DNA from: Tricholoma matsutake
Taxonomy: Eukaryota > Basidiomycota > Agaricomycetes > Agaricales > Tricholomataceae
Direction: 5' to 3'
Assembly: GCA_026075535.2 (NCBI GenBank)
Contig: AP026547.1
Location: 1,240,001 to 1,304,000 of the forward strand
DNA length: 64,000 nucleotides
Positions 32,435-44,483 of this stretch are shown here, piece after piece (position 1 is the stretch's first letter; each line of letters begins with the position of its first letter). Made by a program: the position numbers and the translations under genes. The notes under the pieces were generated by a model. The model worked only from the letters and a program-made list of their open reading frames with translations, was not told where the DNA came from and did not search any database.

Positions 32435-35400
32435 TCAGCAGCCTGATTCTACATTTCCAATGAAAGTCTGCGGATCATCTGATGGTGGTTTCCCTTTGCC
32501 TTCCCCAAGATGGGAAACATTGGCAATACCCAGTAATTCAAAATACTGCTGAAGAGCATGTAAATGGCTAACTTGATAATATGGCATCCAGGTAACATCC
32601 CCGGTTTTCCACCAAATTTCAAATGTGGAGTTAATCCTTGATCCTGCATGTCCAAGAATACGATCCACTGCCCATTCACCTTTGGTCCCCTCAGCATTTC
32701 CTAATTGGGTGTCTAAACAACCAGGAAACAAGCGATCATTGTTAGGAACATGTATTCTCAATAACGATGCATGAAAGATGTCATGTATGCCCCTCCATTT
32801 CAGATGCACTGGTAGCTCGACTTGGAATGATCCATTCCCGTAGTCTTCTAAAATTCGGTAAGGGCCCAGGAACTTTGGAATCAATTTCCTTGCCAATCCC
32901 TTAGGAAATGTAACATTTTTCGAAGACAGGTATATGAAATCCTCCTTCTTAAAAGGTGTGACTTGTCTTTTCTTATTAGCTGATTGAATCTGATTGACAT
33001 GAGCGCCCAAGATGCTATCATGCACAGCCATCAATGCCAATTTTCATTGCATAGCAAAATTCCTGACTCCTGGGTACTCATTTTGTTTAGCAGAGTCCCA
33101 GATCATGGATCTGGGCATACACCCAGTATTCAAAAAGAATGGTGCATATCCTGTACTTGCAGATCTAGCTGAATTGATTGCGAACTCTATTGCAGGTAAT
33201 TTTGTCACCCAGTCTATCTGTCTCTCATCGACGCACTGCCCTAGCATTTGCGTCATGGTCCAATTAGTGTGCTCAGTGGCACCATCAGTTTGCGGATGGT
33301 ACACACTTTGTGACTTGACAATCTGAGTTGGGTACCAACCAGTTTATTAAGATGTTGCCAAAATGTACTGGTAAAGAGGACATCTCGGTCACTAACTATA
33401 GATTTTGGCAATCCATGAAGTTTATAGACTTTGTCAAACATTAATTCAGCAATTTGACATGCGTTATAATTTTCACAACTTGGAATCAGGTGTACCATTG
33501 AGGTAAGCAAACATATTACAACCATTATAGAATTAAAGGTACCATTCCTATTCTTAGACTCAGGTAATGGCCCCACAAAATCGACTCCTATTGATTCCCA
33601 TGGGTATGACAGTACATCTAATGGATTTAATAATCCATAGGGTTTTTGTGTTGATGGTTTACTCTGTCTACAGGTCACACAAGACTGGCAGTAAAATGTT
33701 GTATCAGAAGTCATATCCTTCCACCACACATTGTCCCTAAGGTAAGCTAGGGTTTTACTAGCTCCTAAATGGGCTAATAATGAATGTGCTTCAGCAATTA
33801 CAATCTCATGAACATTCTGTCTCTGAACATACAACTTAGGAATGCACAGTAAGTTCTTAAAATTCATTTTGATGTATATGAGTCCATCATCCAATACAAA
33901 GTTCTTGTAATGTCTAGGATTCTCGAGGATATTCTTGAAGAATGAGTCAAATTTATATTGATTCCTCAAGAGGCTTGGTAAGTCGAATCCCTCGCACCCT
34001 CCAGCTACAACATTAATCAGTGATTGATCGTCATCAGTTGTATTGACAGCTAGATCAGAAGCAGGTACCATCTCTGTGGTGTGTTCCATGGAAGGTTTGG
34101 GCTTCCATGCAGGGATCCTAATCATAAGTCATTCTTTCTGGTCCAGAGATTCCTCTCTAATCTTTGTTATCGCAGGTTTGCATGCAGGAATTTTGATAGT
34201 GAATCTGGTTTTATCAGGTCCTGTTGTGAGTTTCGCGTTTTTGTCCCCTTTCCCGCCCTCCTTTTGTTGGACAGGCGTGGCAACAAAATCAGCACGATCC
34301 CCATTCGTAACAGCTGAGATTTGCCATTTCCAAGTATTGGACACAGCCTCAGTGCCTGTCAACACAGGCATCGAGATACCATGTACCAGCAGTACATCAT
34401 TATCAACTACATCATGATAAGTGTATTCTGACCTCCCACGTACTGTCCCAGGTGTGTCATTAGAATACATACATGATAATGTGTCAGCTAATACATTCTC
34501 TTTGCCCAGTATGTATATGACCTCAAAAATGAATTCACTAATTTTTTCCATCCATTGTGCCTGTCGCCCGGAAAGATCCTTCTGTCCCAGGAGGTGAATT
34601 AAACCCTTATGGTCAGTGATCCACTTAAACTTCACACCCTGAAGTATATCACGGTGTCAAAGCATTGTTTTGATGCCTGCTAACATTTCTATCTCATGCA
34701 CAGGATAGTTCTGTTGTGCTGAATTTAACTCCACGGAGTAGAATGTGGCTACTCTCGCTTTCTTCCACTCAGCACCTTGGCCCACAATGCTTGCAATACC
34801 AATTGCGCAACCATCCATAATTAGATAAACAGGCTCAGCATCTGCATGGTATTGGATTGGCACTCGATGACAGTTCTGCCTGCTATCAACGATCTGTTTG
34901 ATATCTTCGAATGCATGCTGATGCATGTACTCCCAATGGTAAGGTACAGTATCCCCCATTAAACCATGCAACACAGCCATAGGGATACGAACCACTGCAA
35001 GGTCATCAGCCAGATAGCCTACAGCTCCCAGGAAACCTTGGAGAAGGTCTCGATTCATGGGCATCTTCCATGCTATGACTGAATCAACCTTGGCCGGGTC
35101 CATTCGAATTCCCTCGTGTCCAACTATACACCCCAGCAAGTGAAGTTCATCAGCCAAAAAGTGAAGTTTATTTAAACTTAGATAAAGTTTTTCCTCTCAT
35201 AAAACATCAATTACAATCCTGACATGTTTTAAATGTTCCTCTAGTGAATCCAAATACACCACAATATCATCAAGATAAACATCCAGAAACTCACCTATAT
35301 ATGCAGAGAAGATATGGTTCATCACGGCCTGGTACGTAGCAGGTGCGTTGCAATCCCCTTGCTGAATGACCAAGCTTACCATATTCCCATCAGGTGTTGT

Positions 35401-36845
35401 TACCACGGATTGCTCGACATGTTCAGGTATAATCCAGATCTGCTCATATGCATCCTTTAAATCTAACGACAATTTATACTTAGCGCTCGCAACACGCTGA
35501 AGCATACCATCAATATCCAGTAATGGCAAAGTCATCTTTACATATTTGCATTCCATGAACGTAAGTCCACAACTGTTCATAACTGTGGGATTTCACCGGT
35601 TTTAGCACCAGGTTTAGGAATCAGCAACATTGGCACCGTATTTTGGGCACTAGTAACTTTCCAATGCCCCGATGCAAGGTAAGCATTCTTTTTCTCTGTC
35701 CATTGAGGTCGGAACATTTCTGGACACTGAGATGGCCACCAAGGATAAATCTTCCCAATGTCAATCAATGGGATTTCATGATTGATGGCTCGCAATGGCA
35801 GTAAGCCTGTCTCTGCCATTTCTTTGCACAGTGGACGAGCATACTCAATCAATTCATCCCTAGCCCATTGAAGATCTTCCTCAGCAATCTCCATAGTGCA
35901 CAAAGATATCTTTGTTACTGCGTCACCCTTAAGTGGTAATGCCTTGTTGCTACCAACAATCACGTGTGCTGGATTAATACCCATCATCATACAATGCACG
36001 TACAACCATGGTGTCCCTAGTATAATGTCATAGCTAGATAAGTTTGCTATATCAAAATGCCGCTCTTCGTCAATCGACTAATATTTGAAATTTACAGTAG
36101 TACCCCAATTAACTTTGGAGTGAGATCCTTGAACAGCCAATTGTAGTGGTAATGACTTTTGAAGCTCTACCTTTTTTACTTTCAGTTGATCCACCAATGC
36201 TGAAGACATAAAATCTCCCAGCGATCCAGAATCCAGCAATGCTCATGCTGGATGGCCATTAATTTGCACCACAATCATGATTGGTTTAGGAACCAAGCGT
36301 GCAAAGTCTTTCAGGGTTGCCGCATTTCGTTGGAGTCCGGTGTAAGTACCTTGTGGAACTTGTATACCATTTACATGTAAAGCTAACAATTGGTTATCAG
36401 CAATTGCCACCTCACTTAGCCATGGATTCACATCTTCACATCTCGTTTTCCATTTTTTGTAAATTCTAAGTTCATCAAGCAAATCAACTTCTGTGAGTAA
36501 ATCCAAGTTGGAATTACTATTGTCTCCAAAACCATCACCATGATCCGATGGTTCATTATCATTTCCTGTATCTGACTTTTCATCTCCAGAGTGTTTTTGT
36601 TTGGTTTGTGCTTCATGCTCCTCCCATAAGTGATTCGCAAACCATGTTATCAGGTCAGTTGATTTAAATATTAACTCATTTGGCACAGAGACTGTCGTTC
36701 CTACAGCTTTATCTGTGACAGTATAGCCGAAGCCTACATCTACAACCTCCCACCTCTCGGTGGGTTCACCTGGATACCTAGGACACAAATCAATACCCTG
36801 AGAGATCAGTCGACTCAATTCCCACTGGACAACATCTCCCATCAA
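32435..36845 (-). pseudogene. Gypsy C pol (PR, RT, RNase H, IN, chromodomain)
   Basis: Read from high to low coordinate. The aspartic protease has LLDSG at about 36240-36225 followed by IILGTPWL near 36010. RT (35580-34657) carries an intact YLDD box. RNase H and connection occupy 34850-34129. Integrase (34125-33044) keeps the zinc module HSLLAHLG...CQSC.TC and the core residues in VDFVGPLPES, IVSDRD and TDGATEHTN. The chromodomain-like tail (about 32720-32540) reads FEIWWKTGDVTWMPYYQV. Frame breaks occur near 36243, 35577, 35157-35197, 34640 and 33250. The catalytic residues seen are intact, so decay is mostly by stops and frameshifts. Confidence 0.9.
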
Positions 36846-36899
36846 TGGGCCCCATGCCCATTGATTATCTGTGCATAAGGTCCCATCGTTTTGCTGGGC

Positions 36900-38103
36900 T
36901 CATTGAGCCACATACCACTCAGGCAAGTTAAAACTTTCTTGCATGAGTAGTTCACCGCTAATGTATTCATCATCACAAAGTTCCTGATCCATAATCACAT
37001 ATCGATCCTCTTCAAATTGGTACACCAAGAACTGGCTATCCTCGATTGGTGATTCATCAAAAGGATAGGGCTGCATTTGCTCCAGCACAGCCATCACATG
37101 TAAAGCAATCAGATCACTCATTGTCAAAGGTGCAGTACATTCCTCAAATTCATTCTTTGGCTCAGGGCTGATCCCAATGCTTGTGACAGGAATTTCTGTC
37201 ATTTCAGTTAATCCTCTAACATTATCATACTTATCGAACCCGTCAAAATTAACCTCGACATTGTGCAAAGTGATGCCAGGGGGTCTATTGGGTCTATTCG
37301 AAGTCATGGAACCTCTGCACGGACAGTTCTGGCCAATGTGTCCTGTTTCTCCACAATTGAAGCATTTTCCAGCAGCGAGATACTCGTTTTGTTCCTTAGC
37401 ACTTAATTGAGGCCTTGGGTGGCTTTCTCGATTGTGCATGCTATTCTGGTTCTCCTGGTTTGGTTTGGAGTTACTAGTGTTATTATTGGGACGACGATAA
37501 TTCCCTTGGGAGTTTTCACAATGGTTATCATTTTGATAAGTTTACCGGTGTTCCTCACGTCAACGATTGGTCTGTGAGGGCTTACCAGTCCTATTGGTAT
37601 TATTCTCATAGGGAGTTGTCTCATTCCATCTATTCCTAGGGAAGCTGGGGATGAAATTGTTACCAGGGGTGTCAAATGTAACATGATGCTCCCACCTATC
37701 AGATACTTCCTCCAACAATTCAATAACTTGTGTGGCATGCTTTATTTATTCCCATGAGGATACTTTGGGGTTATACCCATCATGCCAGAGTCCTTTCTGG
37801 ATCACAGGTCGAAAGCCATCCCATAGGCATATGACTTTCTCTCATTCATCTACAAGTCCAATCATGTTGATTATCTCTTCTAGCTCATAGATGAACTCTG
37901 ATACAGTTTTTGAATTCTGGAAACATTTACAGAGCCTTTCTCTTTGCTTCATACAGTAATTGATAGGAAAACAGTAATTAAATAACTCCTCAAAAAACTG
38001 TTTCAAACTCCAATCATAAGCATTCATGGCTACCTTCTGAGTGTAGAAATTGTAATCTTTGCCTTTCAAATAATAGGAGAGTACAAAAACTCTTCATCAT
38101 CTT
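36900..38103 (-). pseudogene. Gypsy C gag, 3' part with CCHC knuckle
   Basis: Starts directly at the hAT insertion. 38069-37842 encodes KGKDYNFYTQKVA and a FFEELFNYCFPINYCMKQRE capsid-like segment. A Ser/Asn-rich, frameshifted stretch follows (37738-37440). 37439-36900 begins with the nucleic-acid-binding knuckle CFNCGETGHIGQNC. An in-frame break lies near 38070. It joins the 5' part at 45502 when the hAT is removed. Confidence 0.85.
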
Positions 38104-38862
38104 TGAACTCATAGGGATGCCGAAGTTCAGTTCGGTCCAGTTCTCTGAGCTATTTCTCTGAACCGCGAACCAGAACCAAGAGAACCGAGTTTGGCAGGTT
38201 TGGTTCAGGTTCGAACAAGGTTCGAACCGTAGAACCTAGTTAGCAAAAAAAAAAAATCTCACATATGAATTTGAGCAACAAGAACAGAAGCGGGTGAGCA
38301 GACACTTGCAGACCTCACACCAATGGCCTTTCTCAATCGTGTTATCTGACATTGTGCATGCCTTGGCGGTAAACACGGTTCGAATGTCTGCAGTGCGTTG
38401 ATCTTTCCCTTGGGAGCTATGGGACTTCCTCACCTAGGCAACAAAACATCGGTTAAATCAGTCTTGAGTCAACTTTGGGGCACATTGTGACTTACTGGGC
38501 GATCAGTTTCTCTTTGTTCTCGCAGACGCTCGTATTCGTCAACTTGGTCTTCACCCTCTGCATCACCCTCCTCTTCATCACCATTTGCCTCGTCATCACT
38601 GTCGACAGTTGCAGCTTTTTTTGCTCGTTTCTTTGCCCATGCTTTTGGCTTGGGCGCTGACTTCAAGGTTGCTGGCACTTTTGGCTTGGGTGCTGACTCG
38701 GAGATTCATGCTTTAGTGGTAGCTGATTTTTTGCACTTCCCACCTATTTCTTCTGTATCCTCAGGATCAGATGTTTGGTCATCCTCCCCGGAAACTATAC
38801 CTGCCACAGCTTTTGCTTTCCTGGATGGCTTGATCACATGTCGTTGGCCAACAATGACCTCC

Positions 38863-39288
38863 TGTAAGGGGACTAAGGGGGTGCCCTGTGTGTTTTTCCT
38901 ATTTTTTATGTTCGTCCCATATTTTTCCCCACCTCATTTCCTTCTATTCTTCATTTTCTATGATTTTTCCGGATTTTATTACTAATTTTCCCTTGCTATC
39001 ATGTTTGTATATGTTGACACTTTTATATTTAGAGGCGGAGTACCCCTTCCGACACATACCCCTTGGTATGATGTCATTCGGCGGCCTTGATCTGCCTATC
39101 TCCGCCTTTTTCTATTTTTAGGTTATATTTGATTTTTGTCGTCTTCACATATACTGGGCATCAGCAAGGGGATCCTTAGAGTTTTCTCTTCGGATTTCCC
39201 TTTGCTAGGTGCGCCCCCAATGCCTGTATTATGTAGTATAATTTTAACTTCGGATTTCCCTTTGCTAGAGGCTTAGGTTGCCCTTATA
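38863..39288 (+). repeat. Gypsy B 5' LTR
   Basis: Starts TGTAAGGGGAC and ends GCCCTTATA, giving inverted TGTAAGGG/CCCTTATA termini, with TA instead of CA at the end. CATATACT lies about 30 nt before the putative transcript start at 39174-39178. The open frames inside the LTR (near 38888-39121) are not genes. Confidence 0.95.
39174..39187 (+). promoter_or_regulatory. Putative transcript 5' end / self-primer segment of gypsy B
   Basis: AGAGTTTTCT (39178-39187) is exactly complementary to the segment two bases after the LTR (39291-39300), and CCTT before it pairs with AAGG beyond a short bulge. A TATA-like CATATACT about 30 nt upstream fits a start here. See the self-priming finding. Confidence 0.5.
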
Positions 39289-39290
39289 GT

Positions 39291-39309
39291 AGAAAACTCT
39301 CCCCTAAGG
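39291..39309 (+). promoter_or_regulatory. Putative self-primed primer-binding site of gypsy B
   Basis: AGAAAACTCTCCCCTAAGG sits two bases after the 5' LTR, the usual primer-binding position. No TGG tRNA-complement start is seen. Its complement occurs in the LTR itself (39174-39187). Confidence 0.5.
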
Positions 39310-39325
39310 CCCGAAAATCGCGAAC

Positions 39326-40573
39326 GTGCTGCCCAAAATAGGCAGGTACGGACTGGACGACGCTTCCCAAAGCTCCACAGAGTCCCTACACACCGTTCCA
39401 GATACTCTCGCCTTTATTGCGCCGCCATTTTCGCCAAACGCGCTCCCTAGCGACATGGACGCATCAGAACGCTTCGACGCGCTTGAAAGTGACGTTTCCG
39501 GAATGCACGCGCAAATCGACTCGCTTAAATCTACGATTGAAAACTTCGTTAGGACCCTCCAGGCTAACCCTACGACTAATAGTTCCCCCTTCACGACTCC
39601 AAGTGCACCCAACAACGATGTTTTGCCAAACGCGTCCACTAAGGAACGTGCCCAGATCAAACCGTGCCCCCCCGCCGAATTTAATGGTGCACGTGCGCAG
39701 GGACGTGCATTCCTTAATTCCTGTGAGTTATACATTAGTCTCCAGTCGCATCAATTCGTCGATGAGGCTGCAAAAATTTATTGGGCCTTCACATACATGA
39801 AATCTGAACGCGCCTATCTCTATGTGGACCGTATCCTACGTCAAACTAAAGAACTCGGTTCTCTACCTTTCTCCACTTGGGGTGACTTTCGAGCTGAGTT
39901 CATACGCCACTTCTGCCCCCTCAATGAACGCCACCGAGCAGTGACATGACTTGAGTCATCCACTTACCACCAGGGACGTCGATCCGTGGACGACTATATC
40001 GATGAGTTCAAGGATTTGGTGGACATGGCAGGGTATGGGAGTGGGTTACCAGTGGTGGTGAAGTTCCGACGGGGGCTCAACCGAGAAATTCAGGACCAGA
40101 TTGCACAGATGTTGGAAGGGCACCCAGCGGACGATGATATCCTTGCTTGGTATGAAGCTGCTTCACTCTGTGACGAGAACTGACTCACAAATGCGGCGTT
40201 TAATGCTGCATTCCGTGCTCCAACTACCACTCATACACCCTACACCTTCAATCGAAGCCTCCCCCACCCTAACCCCATTCCTGCTCGTCAAACTCCCACA
40301 CCAGCCGTCAATATCCCAGTACCAATGGATGTTGATGCAGCCCGCAGCCATGCACGTAAGTTGGATCTCTGCTACCATTGTGGGGAACCTGGACACAGGG
40401 CTGGAGCATGTCCCCATCGTCAGGATATCCGCATGCTCACCCCCGAGGGACGAGACGAACTCCTGCAAGATTTGTTGGCACTTGTAGATGTTGAGGAAGC
40501 GAAGGATCAAGTTGCAGAGGAGGTTAAGCTGGAAGTTGTAGAGGAGCAGGATTTTCCTATTCGCAGCGAGTGA
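39326..40573 (+). pseudogene. Gypsy B gag, one frame with two TGA codons
   Basis: A single frame runs from 39326 to 40573, broken only by TGA at 39947-39949 and 40181-40183. Both sit where family context (T-x-LESS and N-x-LTN) favours Arg, so CGA to TGA is likely. The capsid-like part includes CPPAEFNGARAQGRAFLNSC and a WGDFRAEFIRHFCP segment. The nucleocapsid end holds the CCHC knuckle CYHCGEPGHRAGACP (about 40370-40415). The frame overlaps pol (open from 40528) in the -1 frame. Length is about 415 codons. A third in-family TGA ends it at 40571. Start codon choice is by position only. Confidence 0.85.
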
Positions 40574-43500
40574 ATCGTACGCCCTCACTGCCTGTCCATA
40601 ACCGCTTTGAAGTCTTGTCAGTTGAATCCTTGGAGAATGAATCCATTTCTGTGACTGCTCCCCTCTCTGACCCTTCGAAGTTGGCTAAAGACGTACCTGC
40701 TCTCCCCATCTCTCCTTCTACTCCACGTCCCAAAATTAAATCATGGGAGCATAAACTACCACGCAAGTATATTGTGGCATCCACTCCCTCTGCACATTCC
40801 TTAAACCTAGCCATCGAACTGCAGACGACCGACACTGGACAGATACTCGGTGTCTCTGCGCTCCTGGACTCTGGTGCGACTGGACTCTTCATCGATTCCC
40901 ATCTGGTACAACAACATCGTCTAAATACTCGCTCACTCTCACGTCCGATACCTGTATATAATGTGGATGGATCCCCAAATGAAGCTGGTGCCATCCGAGA
41001 GGTTGCAGACCTGGTTCTCCGTTACAAAGATCATAGTGAGTGTGCCCTTTTTGCTGTCACTCAATTAGGAAAGCAAAAGGCGATTTTGGGATATCCATGG
41101 CTTCGAGACCATAACCCAGAGGTCAACTGGCGCACCAGGGAGGTTACCATGAGCCGATGTCCATCCCGCTGTCGGACGTGTTTCACAGAAGCCAGGCAAG
41201 AACGTCGTGGACAGAAGGCGGCAATACGACGAACTCAGAAGTGTCATGCTGGACCCCTGCCTATACCTGAAGTGGAATTGGAAGGGGTTCCTGATCTAAT
41301 GCCGGACTCAGATGATGATGATGAGGACCCAGAGGAAGTGGAGGAGGGTGATCGGATCTTCTACACTGCGATTCGCTCATCGCATGAGGTGTGTGCCACA
41401 TCGAACATATCCCAATGCCTCGCCGAGGCCTTCCACAAAAACAACGCTGCTAAATCCTCTACTAACTCCTTACTCCCTCATCTCCATGAGTTTGAAGACG
41501 TGTTCTCCAAGGAGTCATTCGACTCTCTTCCTGCGCATAAGCCATGGGATCATGCGATCGAACTCACCCCCGGTGCAACCCCTTCATCCTGCAAGGTCTA
41601 TCCTCTCTCTCTGGAGGAACAACGGCAGCTTGACCAGTTCATCGACGAGCACCTGGCCTCTGGACGTATTCGACCATCGAAGTCACCCATGGCCTCTCCC
41701 TTTTTCTTTGTCAAGAAGAAGGATGGCTCACTTCGACCGGTTCAAGACTACAGAAGACTCAACAACATCACGGTCAAAAATCGCTACCCACTACCCCTCA
41801 TCTCCGAACTCGTAAACCAGCTCCGTGGAGCCCGATACTTCACCAAGCTCGATGTCCGTTGGGGCTATAATAATGTGAGGATAAAGGAGGGAGATGAGTG
41901 GAAGGCAGCCTTTCGTACCAACCGTGGTCTTTTTGAACCGCTTGTCATGTTCTTTGGCCTTACTAATAGCCCTGCCACCTTTCAGACCATGATGAATGAC
42001 ATCTTCCATGACCTCATCCTCGAAGGCGTTGTCTGCATCTATCTCGACGACATCCTCATCTTCACTCGCACGGTTGAAGAGCACCGTCGCATCACGCGCC
42101 TTGTCCTAGAGCGACTTCGACGGTACAAACTCTACCTTCGTCAGGACAAATGCGAGTTCGAAAGGACCAAGATCGAGTACCTCGGCCTGATTATCTCGGA
42201 GGGTCAAGTGGAGATGGATCCTATCAAGGTAAATGGGGTCACAGCTTGGCCTACGCCCACGAACAAGAAGGAGGTGCAGTCTTTCCTGGGCTTCATCAAT
42301 TTTTATCGGCGTTTTATCAAGGATTTCTCACATCATGCACGACCGCTGTTCGACTTGACAGGAAAGGAGGCATGGAGGTGGGATAATGCACAACAGGAGG
42401 CGTTCGAAAAGCTTAAGGAGATGGTCACTTCCGCTCCAATCCTTACCTTTGCTGACGATTCGCGTCCTTTTCGTGTAGAAGCCGACAGTTCTGACTTTGC
42501 GACGGGCGCTGTGTTGTCTCAGCAGTCTCCGGAGGACCAGAAGTGGCATCCTGTTGCATTCTACTCCAAAAGCCTTAGTGCTGTAGAGAGAAACTACGAG
42601 ATCCATGACAAGGAGATGTTGGCGATAATGCGTGCGCTTGAGGAGTGGCGACACTTCCTCGAGGGTGCCCAACACAAGGTGGAAATTTGGACGGATCACA
42701 AGAACCTCGAGTACTTCATGACGGCCAAGAAATTGAACTGTCGTCAAGCTCGTTGGTCCCTGTATCTATCTAGATTCGACTTCTCCTTGCACCACCGTCC
42801 GGGTCGCAGCATGGGGAAGACCGATGCCCTATCCCGACGTGCAGACCATGGGGATGGCAGCGGTGACAACCAAAACATTGTGCTGTTGCAGCCAGACCTG
42901 TTCACCATTCGGGCACTGGAAGGCATCATACCCCAGGGCGAGGAGCGGGACATTCTACGTGACATTCGTCGCGCAAACCGTAGCGGTTTACATGAGGATG
43001 TTGTCGCCCGAGCTGTTAAAGAACTGAGGAAGGGATCGACCCTTTCCTTACGTGCGGCAGAGTGGGCTGAAAAGGAGGACTTGTTGTATTTCAGGGATCG
43101 CATCTATGTTCCCAATGACCCAGACCTTCGACGGCGCATCATATCCCAACACCATGACTCACAGATTGCTGGCCACCCCGGACGCTGGAAGACCTTGGAG
43201 CTCACCTCACGGAACTATTGGTGGCCACAAATGTCATGGCTCATTGGTCAGTATTGTCGCACTTGTGACCTTTGCTTATGCACCAAGGTCCCTCGTCGCA
43301 AGCCTATTGGTGAGCTACACCCTCTTCCTGTTCCAGAGAGTCGTTGGGATGTCGTCAGCGTCGACTTTGTGGTGGAATTGCCAGAGTCAAACGGGTTTGA
43401 TGCGGTGATGTGCACAGTTGACTCAGTGGGAAAACGCGCTCACTTCATTCCCACTCACACCACTGTCAGTGCCCTAGGTGCCGCTCGACTCTACCTCCAC

Positions 43501-44472
43501 CACGTGTGGAAGTTACATGGACTTCCTGGTGCCTTCCTCTCGGATCATGGCCCTCAGTTCATGGCAGAGTTCACTCATGAGCTGTACCGACTCCTGGGGA
43601 TCAAACTCCTCGCTTCAACTGCTTATCACCCACAAACTGATGGCCAGATGGAGCGAGTCAACCAGGAACTGGAGCAGTACATCCGCCTCTTTGTCAATGA
43701 ACGCCAGGATGATTGGGATGATCTCCTTCCTTTGGCCGAGTTTGGGTACAACAACCATGTCCATGCTTCCACTCAACAGACCCCTTTCCTCTTAGACACT
43801 GGACGACATCCACGCATGGGATTTGAACCTCGCCAAACTCCCTCACACATCGAGACAGTGAATGAGTTCACAGAACGCATGAGGGATAGCTTGGAGGAGG
43901 CAAGGGCAGCCTTAGCAAAGGCGAAGGACGACATGGCGCGATTTTACAACCAACACCACTCCCCAACCCCTCAGTACAAGGTTGGTGATCGAGTTTATCT
44001 TGACTCCAGTGACATCTCCACTACACGTCCATCCAAGAAACTCGCTCATCGCTTCTTGGGACCTTTCCCCATTGTCAAGTGCGTTGGAACACATGCCTAT
44101 CGTCTACGCCTCCCAGCCTCCATGTCCAGACTCCATCCTGTCTTCCATGTCGTCAAATTGCTTCCAGCTCCCCCAGATCCGTTCCCGGGACGCCATTCAC
44201 ACCCACCACCACCACCTACAGTGATCGAGGGAGAACCCCAATATGAAGTCGAGTCAATCTTGGACAGCCGTTTGCGTCGAGGAAAACTCCAGTATTTGGT
44301 ACATTGGAAGGGTTATGGGTATGAGGAGAACTCATGGGTCGAAGAGTCTGACGTAAATGCCCCTCGGTTAATCAAGGAATTCCACCGACGGCACACTGCT
44401 GCACCGCGTCGCATTCAAGTCACGGACTTTGGTCGTATACGATTTCGAATGCATCGGGGCGATGCATCTTAG
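40528..44472 (+). CDS. Gypsy B Pol polyprotein (PR-RT-RNase H-IN-chromodomain), intact frame
   Basis: About 1300 residues counted from 40570 (GTG), open from 40528. The protease active site is LLDSGATG (residues 98-105). RT runs about 340-560 with Asp in FTKLD (428) and the YLDD box (491-494). RNase H covers about 630-755 with VEADSSD. The integrase zinc module is HHDSQIAGH...CRTCDLC (861-902), and the core residues are Asp932, Asp992 and Glu1028, an exact D-x35-E spacing. A GPFPIV-type module follows (about 1160-1200), then a chromodomain (1225-1275, YLVHWKGYGYEENSWV). All catalytic residues are present. It is likely expressed by -1 frameshift or reinitiation from gag (overlap 40528-40573). 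The gag stops probably block autonomous movement. Confidence 0.95.
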   Translation, partial: AGSCRGAGFSYSQRVNRTPSLPVHNRFEVLSVESLENESISVTAPLSDPSKLAKDVPALPISPSTPRPKIKSWEHKLPRKYIVASTPSAHSLNLAIELQTTDTGQILGVSALLDSGATGLFIDSHLVQQHRLNTRSLSRPIPVYNVDGSPNEAGAIREVADLVLRYKDHSECALFAVTQLGKQKAILGYPWLRDHNPEVNWRTREVTMSRCPSRCRTCFTEARQERRGQKAAIRRTQKCHAGPLPIPEVELEGVPDLMPDSDDDDEDPEEVEEGDRIFYTAIRSSHEVCATSNISQCLAEAFHKNNAAKSSTNSLLPHLHEFEDVFSKESFDSLPAHKPWDHAIELTPGATPSSCKVYPLSLEEQRQLDQFIDEHLASGRIRPSKSPMASPFFFVKKKDGSLRPVQDYRRLNNITVKNRYPLPLISELVNQLRGARYFTKLDVRWGYNNVRIKEGDEWKAAFRTNRGLFEPLVMFFGLTNSPATFQTMMNDIFHDLILEGVVCIYLDDILIFTRTVEEHRRITRLVLERLRRYKLYLRQDKCEFERTKIEYLGLIISEGQVEMDPIKVNGVTAWPTPTNKKEVQSFLGFINFYRRFIKDFSHHARPLFDLTGKEAWRWDNAQQEAFEKLKEMVTSAPILTFADDSRPFRVEADSSDFATGAVLSQQSPEDQKWHPVAFYSKSLSAVERNYEIHDKEMLAIMRALEEWRHFLEGAQHKVEIWTDHKNLEYFMTAKKLNCRQARWSLYLSRFDFSLHHRPGRSMGKTDALSRRADHGDGSGDNQNIVLLQPDLFTIRALEGIIPQGEERDILRDIRRANRSGLHEDVVARAVKELRKGSTLSLRAAEWAEKEDLLYFRDRIYVPNDPDLRRRIISQHHDSQIAGHPGRWKTLELTSRNYWWPQMSWLIGQYCRTCDLCLCTKVPRRKPIGELHPLPVPESRWDVVSVDFVVELPESNGFDAVMCTVDSVGKRAHFIPTHTTVSALGAARLYLHHVWKLHGLPGAFLSDHGPQFMAEFTHELYRLLGIKLLASTAYHPQTDGQMERVNQELEQYIRLFVNERQDDWDDLLPLAEFGYNNHVHASTQQTPFLLDTGRHPRMGFEPRQTPSHIETVNEFTERMRDSLEEARAALAKAKDDMARFYNQHHSPTPQYKVGDRVYLDSSDISTTRPSKKLAHRFLGPFPIVKCVGTHAYRLRLPASMSRLHPVFHVVKLLPAPPDPFPGRHSHPPPPPTVIEGEPQYEVESILDSRLRRGKLQYLVHWKGYGYEENSWVEESDVNAPRLIKEFHRRHTAAPRRIQVTDFGRIRFRMHRGDAS

Positions 44473-44483
44473 AGAGGGGGTGA
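44471..44483 (+). promoter_or_regulatory. Polypurine tract of gypsy B
   Basis: AGAGAGGGGGTGA lies between the pol stop and the 3' LTR start at 44484. Confidence 0.8.

Noticed and set aside
38888..39121. Small hydrophobic protein gene, repeated identically at 44509-44742
   Set aside because: Both lie inside the two LTRs of gypsy B; identity reflects LTR identity, not gene conservation.
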